DNA of 64,000 nt from Poa pratensis (taxonomy: Eukaryota > Streptophyta > Magnoliopsida > Poales > Poaceae), in assembly GCA_947311845.1 (NCBI GenBank), contig CAMZMU010000111.1, positions 26,295,638 through 26,359,637 of the forward strand, read 5' to 3'. The notes beneath the pieces are model-generated. The model had not been told where the DNA came from. It did no database searches and worked only from the letters and a program-made list of their open reading frames with translations. Positions 54,018 through 63,305 of this stretch are shown here, in pieces (within the stretch, counting starts at the first letter, position 1; each line of letters opens with the position of its first letter). Position numbers and translations under genes: made by a program.

Positions 54018-54848
54018 CTATGGGTCGTTAGGATCATTCATCTTGGCCCAGAACATCGGATCTGCGGGGTCATCAGTGTCCTTGGTCCCCCACGGCTGAC
54101 TCGAAGAAGTGCGGAACGGAGGTACGCCGTCCCGCCTATTCACCTCGACCCAGTGCCTAGGGTCGCTCTGGTGATAAGCATCGGGCTTCGGTGGCCCGAA
54201 CATCTGCATTAGCTGCTGCTCCGACTCCAGCCACTGCTGGTGCCGCCGCTGCTGCTGCTCCTCCCACTCCTGGTGCTGCTCCTGCTGCCGCATCTGCCGC
54301 CGCTGCTCAGAGTCGGAATCCCAGTCCTTCTCCCAGTCCTCCTCCTCCTGCTGCTCCTCCTCCTCTGCCCAGATCCCAACAGAAGTGATGTCGTCGTCAG
54401 TAGGACCGGCGCCGTGGGAAGGACCGGTGCCGTACGAAGGACCAGCACCGTCAAAAGGACTAGCGCCGAACTGCTGGTAGGACATCAAGTTTGGCTCGTT
54501 CTGCAGGAGATGCCTCACATACGGGTCGTCCTGGGGGCGTGCGTTGCGACGTGCGATCTGCGCTTCAGCCTGCCGGTGCTCCTTCTCCATGGCCATTTCC
54601 ACCTCTCTGATCCCCTCCGGTTTGAACTCATCCACACAGTGGCGATCCGCTGGGTAGTTCAGATCCTTATCTTTCTTCTTATCACCGTACTCGTGTACGG
54701 CGAAATAATCATAGGCGCGCGCCGCCTCCTCCGGTGTATTAAACTGCCCAGCCCAGTGCTTCCTCTTGTTGATATGGATCTGACATCCATACACGTACCG
54801 ACCAAGCTTCTTCCTATAGGACTCCCTCACACCCTTAAACCCGGCCAT
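54018..54848 (-). CDS. AP2-like domain protein carried by the CACTA element
   Basis: A 276-aa frame from the ATG at 54848. Residues about 3-65 resemble the plant AP2/ERF DNA-binding fold: FKGVRES, GRYVYGCQIHINKRKHWAGQ (compare the GRW.AEIR..RLWLGTF core), FNTPEEAARAYDYFAVHEYG and LNYP. A basic/acidic linker, a Gly/Pro-rich GAGPSYGTGPSHGAGP, an acidic stretch EEEEQQEEEDWEKDWDSDSE and a Gln/Glu-rich probable coiled coil follow, compatible with an activation domain. The motif is too diverged to name a subfamily. The frame is open two codons upstream, and tatgttttag before it looks like a splice acceptor, so an upstream exon is possible. It may be a captured host transcription factor fragment or a transposon regulatory protein. 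Confidence 0.65.
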   Translation of the reverse strand: MAGFKGVRESYRKKLGRYVYGCQIHINKRKHWAGQFNTPEEAARAYDYFAVHEYGDKKKDKDLNYPADRHCVDEFKPEGIREVEMAMEKEHRQAEAQIARRNARPQDDPYVRHLLQNEPNLMSYQQFGASPFDGAGPSYGTGPSHGAGPTDDDITSVGIWAEEEEQQEEEDWEKDWDSDSEQRRQMRQQEQHQEWEEQQQRRHQQWLESEQQLMQMFGPPKPDAYHQSDPRHWVEVNRRDGVPPFRTSSSQPWGTKDTDDPADPMFWAKMNDPNDP

Positions 54849-54983
54849 TCCGTGCAACTAAAACATATTAAAAACAAATTCATTAGAATCAAAAAACTAC
54901 ACAACTATATACTAAAAACACAATTTGTAAGTAAATAAGGAACTCTCACAACTAAAATTATCTACAATCTAAGCTACACAACT

Positions 54984-55313
54984 ATATGTCCTTTTTTAGC
55001 AAAGTCATGCCAAAATTCACGAAAAATTTCGGCATGACCTTTGCTAAAAAAGGGACATATGGAGTACCCGAATTTGCCGGAACGGAAGTTAATCGACGTT
55101 CCGGCAATCTCAAGGGCCTCACGGGGTACCTGCAGACATTTCACAAATCATATGTCCTATTTTTAGCAAAGTCATGCCAAAATTCACGAAAAATTTCGGC
55201 ATGACCTTTGCTAAAAAAGGGACATATGGAGTACCCGAATTTGCCGGAACGGAAGTTAATCGACGTTCCGGCAAACTCAAGGGCCTCTCGGGGTACCTGC
55301 AAACATTTCACAA
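54984..55313. repeat. Tandem pair of about 165-bp units with long palindromes
   Basis: Two units (54984-55147 and 55148-55313). Each begins with a palindrome in which atatgtcc..ttttagcaaag and catgccaaaattcacg face tcggcatgacctttgctaaa and agggacatat (about 35-bp arms), followed by gaatttgccggaacggaagt, cgacgttccggca and ggcctc.cggggtacctgca. Confidence 0.8.
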
Positions 55314-56110
55314 ATAATATCCACATCTGTGCACGGCATCTCTGGCCGGCATCTCCACGACACGATGGTCGGATCACAACAACCACGACACGATGGTCAT
55401 GGACACATATCCTCATGCACATACATCACCACATCCACATCCACATCCACATCCACATCGAGGGAGAGAGGAACTACCTCGGGTAGGGAAGGGTGGCTCG
55501 GGTCCGAGATCGGCGTGGTGGAGGTGCTCCTCGTGGCGCTGCAATAAATTAACAAAACCATGATTTAGCAATTAACATAGTGGCAGTAGTACACCATACC
55601 AATTAACATAGTGGCAGTAGCAATTTTTTACAAGAAAAGCATTAGCAACTATGCATCAAGCAACTAGAGCAAGCAACTAGAGCATTAGCAACTATGCAGC
55701 AAGCAAGCAACATAGTGGCAGTAGCAAGCAACAAAAAAAGTACTAATAGCACTAGCACTAACCTAGCACTAGTACTAACCTAGCACTAACAGCAAGCAAC
55801 ATAAATTAAATGACAAGCACACACAAGCATGCTCAACAACTAGAACACTAAAAATGCAGTAGATGTTTTGCAAGCACCTAGAACCTAGAACACTAAAACA
55901 TCTACTGCATTTTTCCATATAACAACATATATCAAGCACCTAGCACTAACCTAAACATCTACTGCATGCACTAACATTTTTTTCATCTCAATTTTTTCAT
56001 CTCAACTAACAGGACCAGCCGTAAAAGCAATTATCAGCAAGGCTACTAGCAATCAACAACAGAGATCAAACAGCAAAACAACTTGGGTGCAGCAGTTCGG
56101 TAGGGGAATT
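55314..56110. other. CACTA interior, low-complexity
   Basis: Contains a (ccacat)n array at about 55430-55460, two copies of ccacgacacgatggtc, and AC/GCA-rich low-complexity sequence (gcaagcaac, gcactaacctagcac). No ORF stands out. Confidence 0.5.
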
Positions 56111-56610
56111 TCTACAAACACCTTGGGTGCAGCAGTTCAGTAGGGGAGGGAGGAGGGGGAAAGGGGAAGCACCTCGGGGAGGGGAGGGAGGGAGGTTGTC
56201 GAGCGCGGTGCAGAGGTCGTCGCCGGTGTGGAGGTGCGAGGGCGGGAGGTCTTCGTCGGCGGCGCCACGCGGGAGCGGAGCGGTGCGGTTCGGGCAGGGG
56301 CGGTGTGGGCGCGGCGGTAGAGGTGCTCCTGGCCATCAGTGGCGGGGCGGGTCGAGCGCGGTCGAGTGGCGGCGAGGACGTGGTGGTCGTCGAGCGCGCG
56401 GGCGGGAGCTGCCGGCGGCGAGGACGCGGTGGTGGTCGTCTCGAGCGCGCGAGAGCTGAAATTTGGGACTTAGCCGTTTTCGCAAGTGAGGGAGGCGCGT
56501 TTGCGGACCCACATGTAAGTGGACGCAATAGACTTCTGTGGCGCACCGCGGGAGGAGTGCGCCACAGAAAAGGAAGGATTCTGTAGCGCACCGTTTGCGG
56601 GTGCGCCACA
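56111..56610. other. GC-rich CACTA interior with internal subterminal-type repeats
   Basis: GC-rich stretch with overlapping frames on both strands, none recognised. At 56534-56612 it ends with TTCTGTGGCGCA..GTGCGCCACAGAA and a second pair, the same motifs as in the element's subterminal zones, though 2 kb from either end. Confidence 0.6.
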
Positions 56611-56612
56611 GA

Positions 56613-57299
56613 ACTGTCTAGTGCAAATTTAACTAGCCGTGCTGCTGTTTCCTAACACAAGCACACAACACTCCCAGTGGTTTCCAACCACTTCGATTAA
56701 CCTGGGCAAGCCAGGTTCGAATCCTGGCTGTCCCACATTTTTTTTCTTTTAAAAAAAATCTTTTTGGTTAAATTTAAATAAAGAACACAAACACATTTGT
56801 TATTCTTATAAAAAAAATATTTTTGGTTATATTTAAAGAAAGAACATACACACATTTTAAAGAAAAGAATATATATACACACAATTGTTATTATACCGTA
56901 CCACACATATTTTATTTATGATATACACACTATTCAAACTATTAACCATTTTGCCATTTTGAATTAAAAAATGCATTGACTTTTATTTTTTGCAAATTTT
57001 TGAATCTGACAATTAAAACTTTCCACATTCAAGCATAATATTTCAAATTCCATAACTTTTGATCCACTTGGCCAAATTCAATAAATTTGTAGTCATTTAA
57101 ATCCTTAGAATGTGTAGAACACTTTATAATCAAAAAAATTTACTTTCGATACGTGCACAAACTTGCTATTGCTGAATATTAGTACGGAACAGAGATAATT
57201 AACAATATAAAAAGAAAACAAGGGTTAAATAAATCCAAAGATCACATAACTTTCATTTCAATCAAACGTCTCACATATGACAATTATTGTTGAGACGAT
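56613..57299. other. AT-rich spacer before the exonuclease gene
   Basis: Opens with a degenerate end-like word (gctgctgtttcctaacac) and a tRNA T-arm look-alike (ccaggttcgaatcctgg, 56713-56729), then 500 bp of AT-rich sequence that includes the 3' flank of the exonuclease gene. Confidence 0.4.
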
Positions 57300-57947
57300 C
57301 TAGGTCGACACATTGAGACACTTCCTAGCAATCTCGTAGCCTAGGCGAGCGTCCAGAGCGGCATACTTGATGCGATAAAAGCTCAATGGAAACTTGCCCC
57401 AACCTGATGTGAGGTCCTCTTCTTCCTCCTCCTTCTTCTCGTCCTCCTTCTTCTTCTTCTTGTTAATCTTCTTCTTCTCAAGCGTTGTGCCAATAAAAGA
57501 ATTGGCTAGAGCATAGAGACTCGGAAGATTAGGGAAAGTTGGGTTAGGGCGAACGGCCCACTGGAGGTCGACGGCGGACGGAATATGAATTCCGTAAGGC
57601 GCCAGCATACGCTGATCGTTGTTGATAGCCGCGCCACAGAATTTGATGGTTTCGTCCATCAAGAAATCCTTGAGGGCCTGCGGCACCCGATCAGCGTGGC
57701 AAATATGGAACACCAACGTGTCGGTCGCCACGGAGAGTTGTAGGACGGCGGCACGCTGCCTCTCCTCGGGTGTGGCGTCGGTGAACTCGCTGTCGAGGCC
57801 CACGATCTTCATCGGTGCGGCGTCGAGGTAGCGCCTCTTGACGTCGCCGATCCAACTCTCCACGGATGATGCGCGGTGAGTGACCACGACCTTGAAGTCC
57901 ATGTCGACGGAGATGTCCTTGTACTCGTACTCCTCGCGTGGCTCCAT
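57300..57947 (-). CDS. DEDDy-type 3'-5' exonuclease (WEX/RNase D-like) carried by the CACTA element
   Basis: Intact 215-aa single-exon frame starting MEPREEYEYKDISVDMDF. Family: Werner-type 3'-5' exonuclease fold, removing nucleotides from 3' ends with two metal ions. Motifs: Exo I IVGLDSEFT (D and E, about residues 51-53), RAAVLQLSVATDTLVFHICH, Exo II FCGAAINNDQRML (D), AVDLQWA, and Exo III YAALDARLGYEIARK (Y-x3-D). All four acidic residues and the Tyr are present. A Lys/Glu-rich insert (KKKINKKKKKEDEKKEEEEE) lies between Exo II and III, longer than in typical plant WEX-like proteins. The promoter looks real: TATATAA on the minus strand near 58036-58042, about 90 bp before the ATG, and a TC-rich leader. 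Located inside the right part of the CACTA, so it is probably a captured gene. Confidence 0.8.
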   Translation of the reverse strand: MEPREEYEYKDISVDMDFKVVVTHRASSVESWIGDVKRRYLDAAPMKIVGLDSEFTDATPEERQRAAVLQLSVATDTLVFHICHADRVPQALKDFLMDETIKFCGAAINNDQRMLAPYGIHIPSAVDLQWAVRPNPTFPNLPSLYALANSFIGTTLEKKKINKKKKKEDEKKEEEEEDLTSGWGKFPLSFYRIKYAALDARLGYEIARKCLNVST

Positions 57948-58035
57948 GGCGCGCGGCAGCGATTCGAGAGAGGATTTTAGAGAAGATTAGAGAGAGGAGA
58001 TGGTGTGCATTTGCCTAATGACACCATTAGCTCAC

Positions 58036-58042
58036 TTATATA
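58036..58042 (-). promoter_or_regulatory. TATA box of the exonuclease gene
   Basis: TATATAA read on the minus strand, about 90 bp upstream of the start codon and followed by a pyrimidine-rich leader (atctcctctctctaatcttc). Confidence 0.6.
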
Positions 58043-58206
58043 GCTAGCAAGAGATAGTTGAAAGGGTTCTTCATTAAGATTTGTTTCAACTTCCAAAAAT
58101 GAATTAATCCGGCGCCCCTTTGTTTCAGCTTCCCAAAATGAATTAAGATTTGTTCTTCATTTCCCGTGTGATCAAAGACCAGCGCGGGAACTGAAGTGTT
58201 TGAATG

Positions 58207-58618
58207 CATCAAGGTTTCTGTGGCGCACAAAGTTCCATGCGCCACAGAAAACAGCATTTCTGTGGCGCATACAGTCCCATGCGCCACAGAAACCAGCATT
58301 TCTGTGGCGCACACAGTTCCATGCGCCACAGTAAGCTCATATTTTTGTGGCACATGGGTACAGATGCGCCACAGAAATGAATGTTTCTGTGGCGCAGTCA
58401 GAACCATGCGCCACAGAAATGTGTGGTGTGCCTCGAAACCAAACGTTGGTGGTGGGGCCCACTATATTTCTGTAACGCATGGGACTGAATGCGCCACAGA
58501 AATGCCTAATTCAGTGGCGCATCAATGTTTTATGCGCCACTGAAATTTGTGGCGCACTAAATGGGATGCGCCATTGATAAACTTCTGTGGCGCACCGCAA
58601 AAAGGTGCGCCACAGAAT
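58207..58618. repeat. CACTA subterminal repeats, right
   Basis: Seven or so hairpin pairs of TTTCTGTGGCGCA and TGCGCCACAGAAA separated by about 10 bp (caaagttcca, tacagtccca, cacagttcca and others). Variants include gtggcacatg and ctgtaacgcatg. Regular face-to-face spacing makes the zone strongly foldable. Confidence 0.88.
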
Positions 58619-58651
58619 GATCATCCACCTATAGCTAGTTTCCTAGTAGTG

Positions 58652-59480
58652 TCGTGGCCTCGCGCCGCCGCGTCGGAACCAGACCAGCGCGCTCATCTCG
58701 GCCCCGCGCCACCGTGCCGGAGACAGACCCGCGAGCTGCCGCCGCGCTGGAGACAGACCTGCGCGTGGCCGCCAGCATCGCTACGCCGCGACGGTGCCAG
58801 AAGCCGCGCGTCGCCGCCGGCCATACCCACTCAAAGCTTGTCCGGTTTCCATGCAGCACGGCGCGGCAACGTAAAGAAGAGCAGCTCGTTCGATTTATAC
58901 TCCACCTCTCTCTACTCAGTGTCCAGGCCCCGCAGCCAGCCCACGCCGGTGGCTCCGGCTGCCACCCCTCTGTGCTTAGCTGCTGCCCCGGTGCTCCGGC
59001 CGCCGCCCCTCAGTGCTTAGCTGCTGCTTCGGTGCTCCGGATTCAGGTCTCCATGGAAGCAGCCGCAGCACCCCCGCGTTCTCTCCCTGTTGCAAAGTCG
59101 TCGGCGAGTGGAGCCCCGGTTCTTCTCTGTTTCAGTTCCGTGCAGCACTGAAGCTGCTACCCAACGACATAGCAGGTAGCGAGCAGGCAGCTTTCTCCCA
59201 TAGAGCACGGCAATGGATTTCCCCTTTTCCCTGCAGCTAATTGTGGTGCACACTGTTTTTTTTCTTAGCAGTTAGTTTTGCAAGGGCTGTACACACCGTT
59301 GGAAATAGGGAGTGCACTATTTTTATCTGAGAAATACATGTCATTCCGTAGATTTCTGCTTATGAGCAGTTTTTTGTATCATTCAGTACGTGTGCACCCG
59401 CTAGGGTTAAGCGCGTCATTTTGCATGTACGCCTGGTTTCTAATTGATTCAAGACTCGAGAGCTAGCTAGCTCTTTCTCC
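58652..59480. other. X2 GC-rich zone, right part, and flank
   Basis: Continues the gccgccgcgc..ggagacagacc minisatellite to about 58830, then cagcagctc-type sequence with a local duplication (tgcttagctgctgcc..ggtgctccgg at 58973-59003 and 59013-59042). Overlapping frames are not supported by any motif. Confidence 0.4.
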
Positions 59481-60034
59481 CTTTTGCTACGGTGAAATCC
59501 TGTTGATTTCGTAACTTGTTTTAGGCACATGTGCTCCACCTGCTACTTCCAGGACAAACGCCCTGCACAGGAACCCTCTTTTCTTTGTTCTCTCACAACA
59601 TCTGTTCTCTTTTTTTAACAAACATTCTCTGCTATGTTTCTGTATTCGGCAGTACAAATAGAGTAGACAACAAGTGCAAGTTTCTGTCTTAGGCAGTACA
59701 AATGGTTTAGGCAAGAAGTGCAACTACACAATAAAAAGTACGAGTAGTACTCACGGTGAGGGGCGAGTGCAGACACCAACAACTATGGAAAAAAGTGCAG
59801 AAGTAGTAGTCGAGCTTGTTTCGTAATTAAGCCGAAGCTCCGCAGTCCGCACCGTCGTCAGCTCATAGTGACACCTGCCCTCTGGTGTGTCCTTCCGCCT
59901 CTACCGAGCAGTACACACGTATCGATTCAATCCGGCGGTACACGGCGGATAAACTATGAAGTGCAAAAATTACCCAGAAACTATTGTCTTTACATTTGGT
60001 AATTGCGAAGCAACATTGATAGACTACACTTGTC
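59481..60034. other. X2 AT-rich part, no gene
   Basis: Sequence with recurring gtacaaatg and gaagtgcaa words; no ORF of note. Confidence 0.35.
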
Positions 60035-61660
60035 TCCGATACTAAGAAGTTCAAGTATGTTTGTAGCAAAGTCTAGGTATTTTGTTAATGAATTTCACAT
60101 ACCAACGGGAGTTTAAACAAAAGAGTAAATATCCCGGCTAGAAGTACAAATAAATAATCTGGGAAGTACAAAACTTACTTCCGGGAAGTACAAGTGTGGT
60201 ATGAACATGTTTTAGTGAATAATAATCACAATTTTGCTATACATATATTTTTATTTTCTAGTAGATAGTCCCCAACTTCATCTTTCCAATGCAACAAGAA
60301 TCACTCAATTTCGAGGTCGGATGAGTTGTCAAATAATTTCTCAAACGCATAATAAAGGCTTGATCGAACTTTTTTTGAGATTTTTGTTACCGGTTTTCCG
60401 GAAAGTTTCATAGATGTGTCTCCCCCGACAGAGCATTTCGACTAGTCATACACCTGAAACGGGCACCGTAGGAGAATCTATCGCTGAATTACTGAACACT
60501 AATCGCAAAAAAATATCCGTCGGCAGCACAGACACATCAACTAAGAAGTTCAAGTATACTTTCAGGGAAGTCCAGGTATTCTGTTAGTTAAATTTCACAT
60601 ACCACCTGCAGGTTTAACGAAACAGTAAATATCCTGCCTAGCAGTACACATGAGTAATCTGGGAAGTACAAAACTCATTTCCGGGAAGTACAAGTGTGGT
60701 ATAAACATGTTTTAGTGAATAATACTCGCAATTCTGTTACACACATATTTTTATTTTTACTTTTATTTCCAGTAGATAGTCCTTGAGTTCATCTTTCCAA
60801 CGCAGAAAGAATCACTCAATTCCGAGGTCGGATGAGTTGCCAAATAATTTATCAAACGGGTAAAAAAGGTTTGACCGAACTTTGACCACAAAAAAAACCC
60901 ACTTAGAAATTGATTTCTGAGATTTTCGTTACCGGTTTACCGGTAAATTTAATATATGCGTCTTTTCGATCCGAGCTTTTTGAGTGGTCATATATCTGAA
61001 CGGACACCGTATGAGAAAGTTATCGCTGAATTACTAAACACTAATTACAAAAACTACTTGGGCAGTACAATCGAATTAACAGAGAAGTTCAGGTATGTGT
61101 TTAGAGAAGTTCAAGTACGTTTCCAGGGAAGTCCAGATATTTTGTTAGGGAATTTCACATGCCACCAGGAGGTTTAGTGAAACCGTAAAATATCCCGCAT
61201 ATAAGTACACATAAGTAATTTGAGAAGTACAGAACTCACTTCTGGGAAGTACAAGTGATGTATGAACATGTTTTAATGAATAATACTCGCAATTTTATTA
61301 TACATATATTTTAGTTTTCATTTTCAGTTTTGATAGATAGCCACTGACTTCATCTTTTCGACGCAACAAGAATCACTCAATTCCGAGGTCGGATGGGTTG
61401 TCAAATAATTTATCAAACGAGTAAAATAGGTTTGACCGAACTTTTGAACGCAAAAAAAACCCCACTTAAAAATTGATTTTTGAGATTTTCGTTACCGGTT
61501 ATACCGGTAAATTTAATAGATGCACGTTTTCAGTACGAGCATTTTGAGTGGTCATAGAGCTGAAACGAAAATCATATGAAAAAATTATCGCTGTTTTAGT
61601 AAACACTAATCATGAAAACTACGTCGGCAGTAACACGAATTAACAGACAAGTTCAGGCGT
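60035..61660. repeat. Tandem units of about 0.5 kb in X2 (three)
   Basis: Units start near 60035, 60541 and 61079, with the beginning of a fourth at 61642. Each contains agaagttcaagta, gaatttcaca.accac, gggaagtacaagtg.g, catgttttagtgaataat, caactcaattccgaggtcgg-type and gttaccggtt..ccgg segments. Confidence 0.75.
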
Positions 61661-61859
61661 GTGTCGAGAGAAGTTCAAGTACTCTGTTCTTCGGGGCGGA
61701 AATATATCATACTAATCTCGTCGATTTGAGCTTTGTACGCCTCAAATGTCAGTAGCAAATGATTCATATGGTGTAATATGAATTTAATTATAATAAGTAG
61801 TGCATTTCATTACCAATTAAAGTGCTAAATTCGTCAATTTAATCTCGCACCTACCGTGA

Positions 61860-62460
61860 AATACCGGTATCATGAGTTAAATAGTTTTGAAATTACTTTT
61901 TAAGTGTAAGGAATTTGAAAAATCGATCAACATGAAAAAGTTGCGTATCACCGGTATCTTTCCAACGAAATATCATTTGCATCATTCCGACAAGCGGTTG
62001 AGAAACGCCGGACAAAATACTGTCCGCCCGTATAGGACACTTACAGATTAAGGTATTTTTGAAATTACTTTCAGTCGGTGCAGAATTTGGAAAAACCGTA
62101 AAAGCATAAAAGTTGCGGAATTTCAATAGCTTTCCAACGGCATATCATTTGCATTATTCCGACAATCGGTTGAGAATTTGGAAAAACCGTAAAAGCATAA
62201 AAGCTGCGGAATTTCAATAGCTTTCCAACGGCATATTATTTACATCATTCCGATAAGTGGTTGAGAAAATATTTGATAAATACGTTCGCTGTGATATTTT
62301 CAGATTTAAATAGTTTGAAAATTAATTTTAAACCGTAACGAATTTGGAAAAATGTCGAGAGATGAAAAAGATGCGGAATTTCATTAGCTTTGTAACGGTA
62401 TATCATTAGCTAAGTTTCGGCAAACAGTTAGAAAATTACGTCAAAAATACGGAACTTGTA
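61860..62460. repeat. Tandem units of about 175 bp in X2
   Basis: Inverse of the units in X1: aaaagttgcg.a, atagctttccaacggcatat, catttgcat.attccgacaa and cggttgaga recur three to four times. Confidence 0.7.
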
Positions 62461-62556
62461 CTTCTCAATCATACAAGCAGTACAGGTAGAACAGAAGGGA
62501 AGTACAGCTTCGGTTGTAGATCCTTATTCTACAACCGGTTGTAGAATAGCTGACAG

Positions 62557-62557
<1 letters not shown>

Positions 62558-62610
<53 letters not shown>
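62558..62610. repeat. (TA)n microsatellite, about 26 repeats
   Basis: Perfect TA dinucleotide array immediately next to the right end of X2. Confidence 0.95.
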
Positions 62611-62613
<3 letters not shown>

Positions 62614-62689
62614 TAACAATCTGATCATAAAAAGAATTCACCGACAAAAGTCAATATCATCAACTACAACGAGGTAATTAACACCGGCA

Positions 62690-63266
62690 GAGAGATCCCA
62701 ATGAATAGTACCAGATATAACCCTAAGTGTTATAGCGGGATGAGATGGATGATGGCGTCGATGGTGATGGTGGTGGAGATGATGTTGATGATGATCCCGA
62801 TGATGCCCGGCGTGATGAGGATGAAGACGGTGGCTATTTCCCCCTCTAGGGGAATTTCCACGGCAGATTTCTGGCTGCCGAAGAGCTCTTTTCTCTCTGT
62901 CTCGATTCCGCTGCGAGGTGACGGCGGAAAAATAATGCGAAGTCTCCTCGAAGGTGTTGAGGTCAAGGGGAATAAGTATGCCAAAGGGGAGCACCAAAGG
63001 TGGGCCAGCCCTCCCACACGGCCCCACGACGCGGGTGAGAGGGGGGTCACACCCAATGACTCCTACATTTTTTCAGAATTTTTGTAACTCCAAAACTTGT
63101 GTATCTTGACGGGTGCTTTTCCAGCTAAATTCCGACTCCAGCAGATAAATTCCTGCAAAACATGCAGAATAAGATAAAATAATATAAGTATTGCACTTTA
63201 ATATGAAAATATAAATGAATAAGGATAAATTATGATATAAAATTATGATGTAAAATGGATGTATCA
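62690..63266 (-). repeat. LTR fragment, minus orientation
   Basis: Reading the minus strand from 63266: tgatacatccattttacatc, then a fragment parallel to the LTR at 63306 (ggaattt.., gcagccagaaatctgccgtg, cccctagagggggaaat, and catcatcgggatcatcatca). Ends near the loose end at 62690. The frames over it are low-complexity His/Met and are not genes. Confidence 0.6.
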
Positions 63267-63305
63267 CGGTGTATGCCGAAGCGTAGGAGAGGGCCGACGG
63301 CCATG

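Larger units (their letters stand above)
51636..58651 (-). mobile_element. CACTA (En/Spm-type) transposon with cargo genes, 7.0 kb
   Basis: Ends CACTACTAGGAAAC (51636) and GTTTCCTAGTAGTG (to 58651) are perfect 14-bp inverted repeats of CACTA type. Subterminal zones (51655-51880 and 58207-58618) are packed with TTCTGTGGCGCA and its inverse TGCGCCACAGAA, the sites a CACTA transposase would bind. All genes seen are on the minus strand: an Ulp1-like gene, an AP2-like gene and a DEDDy exonuclease. No TNP2-like (DDE/DUF4218) transposase was found, so it is non-autonomous. The 3-bp flanks (gct and tcg) do not match, so the target duplication has been altered or lost. Confidence 0.87.
51341..62557 (+). 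mobile_element. Unclassified (TA)n-sited element X2, 11.2 kb including a nested CACTA
   Basis: Ends are inverse: tattctgcaaccggttgtag with atctacaaccgg at 51347-51387, and cggttgtagatcc with attctacaaccggttgtaga at 62508-62547. Each end contains a near or perfect 16-bp palindrome CTACAACCGGTTGTAG. (TA)n lies outside both ends (51328-51338 and 62558-62610). The interior is a GC-rich repeat zone at the left (interrupted by the CACTA), then AT-rich tandem units related to those of X1 in inverse orientation. No protein of its own was recognised. Without the CACTA it is about 4.2 kb, close to X1 in size. Confidence 0.5.

Noticed and set aside
56680..56740. Possible tRNA gene: agtggtttccaaccact hairpin followed by ccaggttcgaatcctgg
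   Set aside because: The T-arm is canonical and an anticodon-like arm is present, but no D-arm/A box or 5' acceptor strand pairing with ctgtccca is visible. At most a tRNA remnant.
58207..58618. CRISPR-like array of regularly spaced short repeats
   Set aside because: Repeats alternate orientation, spacers are about 10 bp and of similar sequence, and the context is a plant CACTA terminus.
62456..62677. ORFs containing a Tyr-Ile repeat
   Set aside because: Translation of the (TA)n microsatellite.
62638..63027. His-rich / Met-rich ORFs
   Set aside because: Produced by (atg)n/(cat)n low-complexity sequence inside an LTR fragment; no start context or homology.
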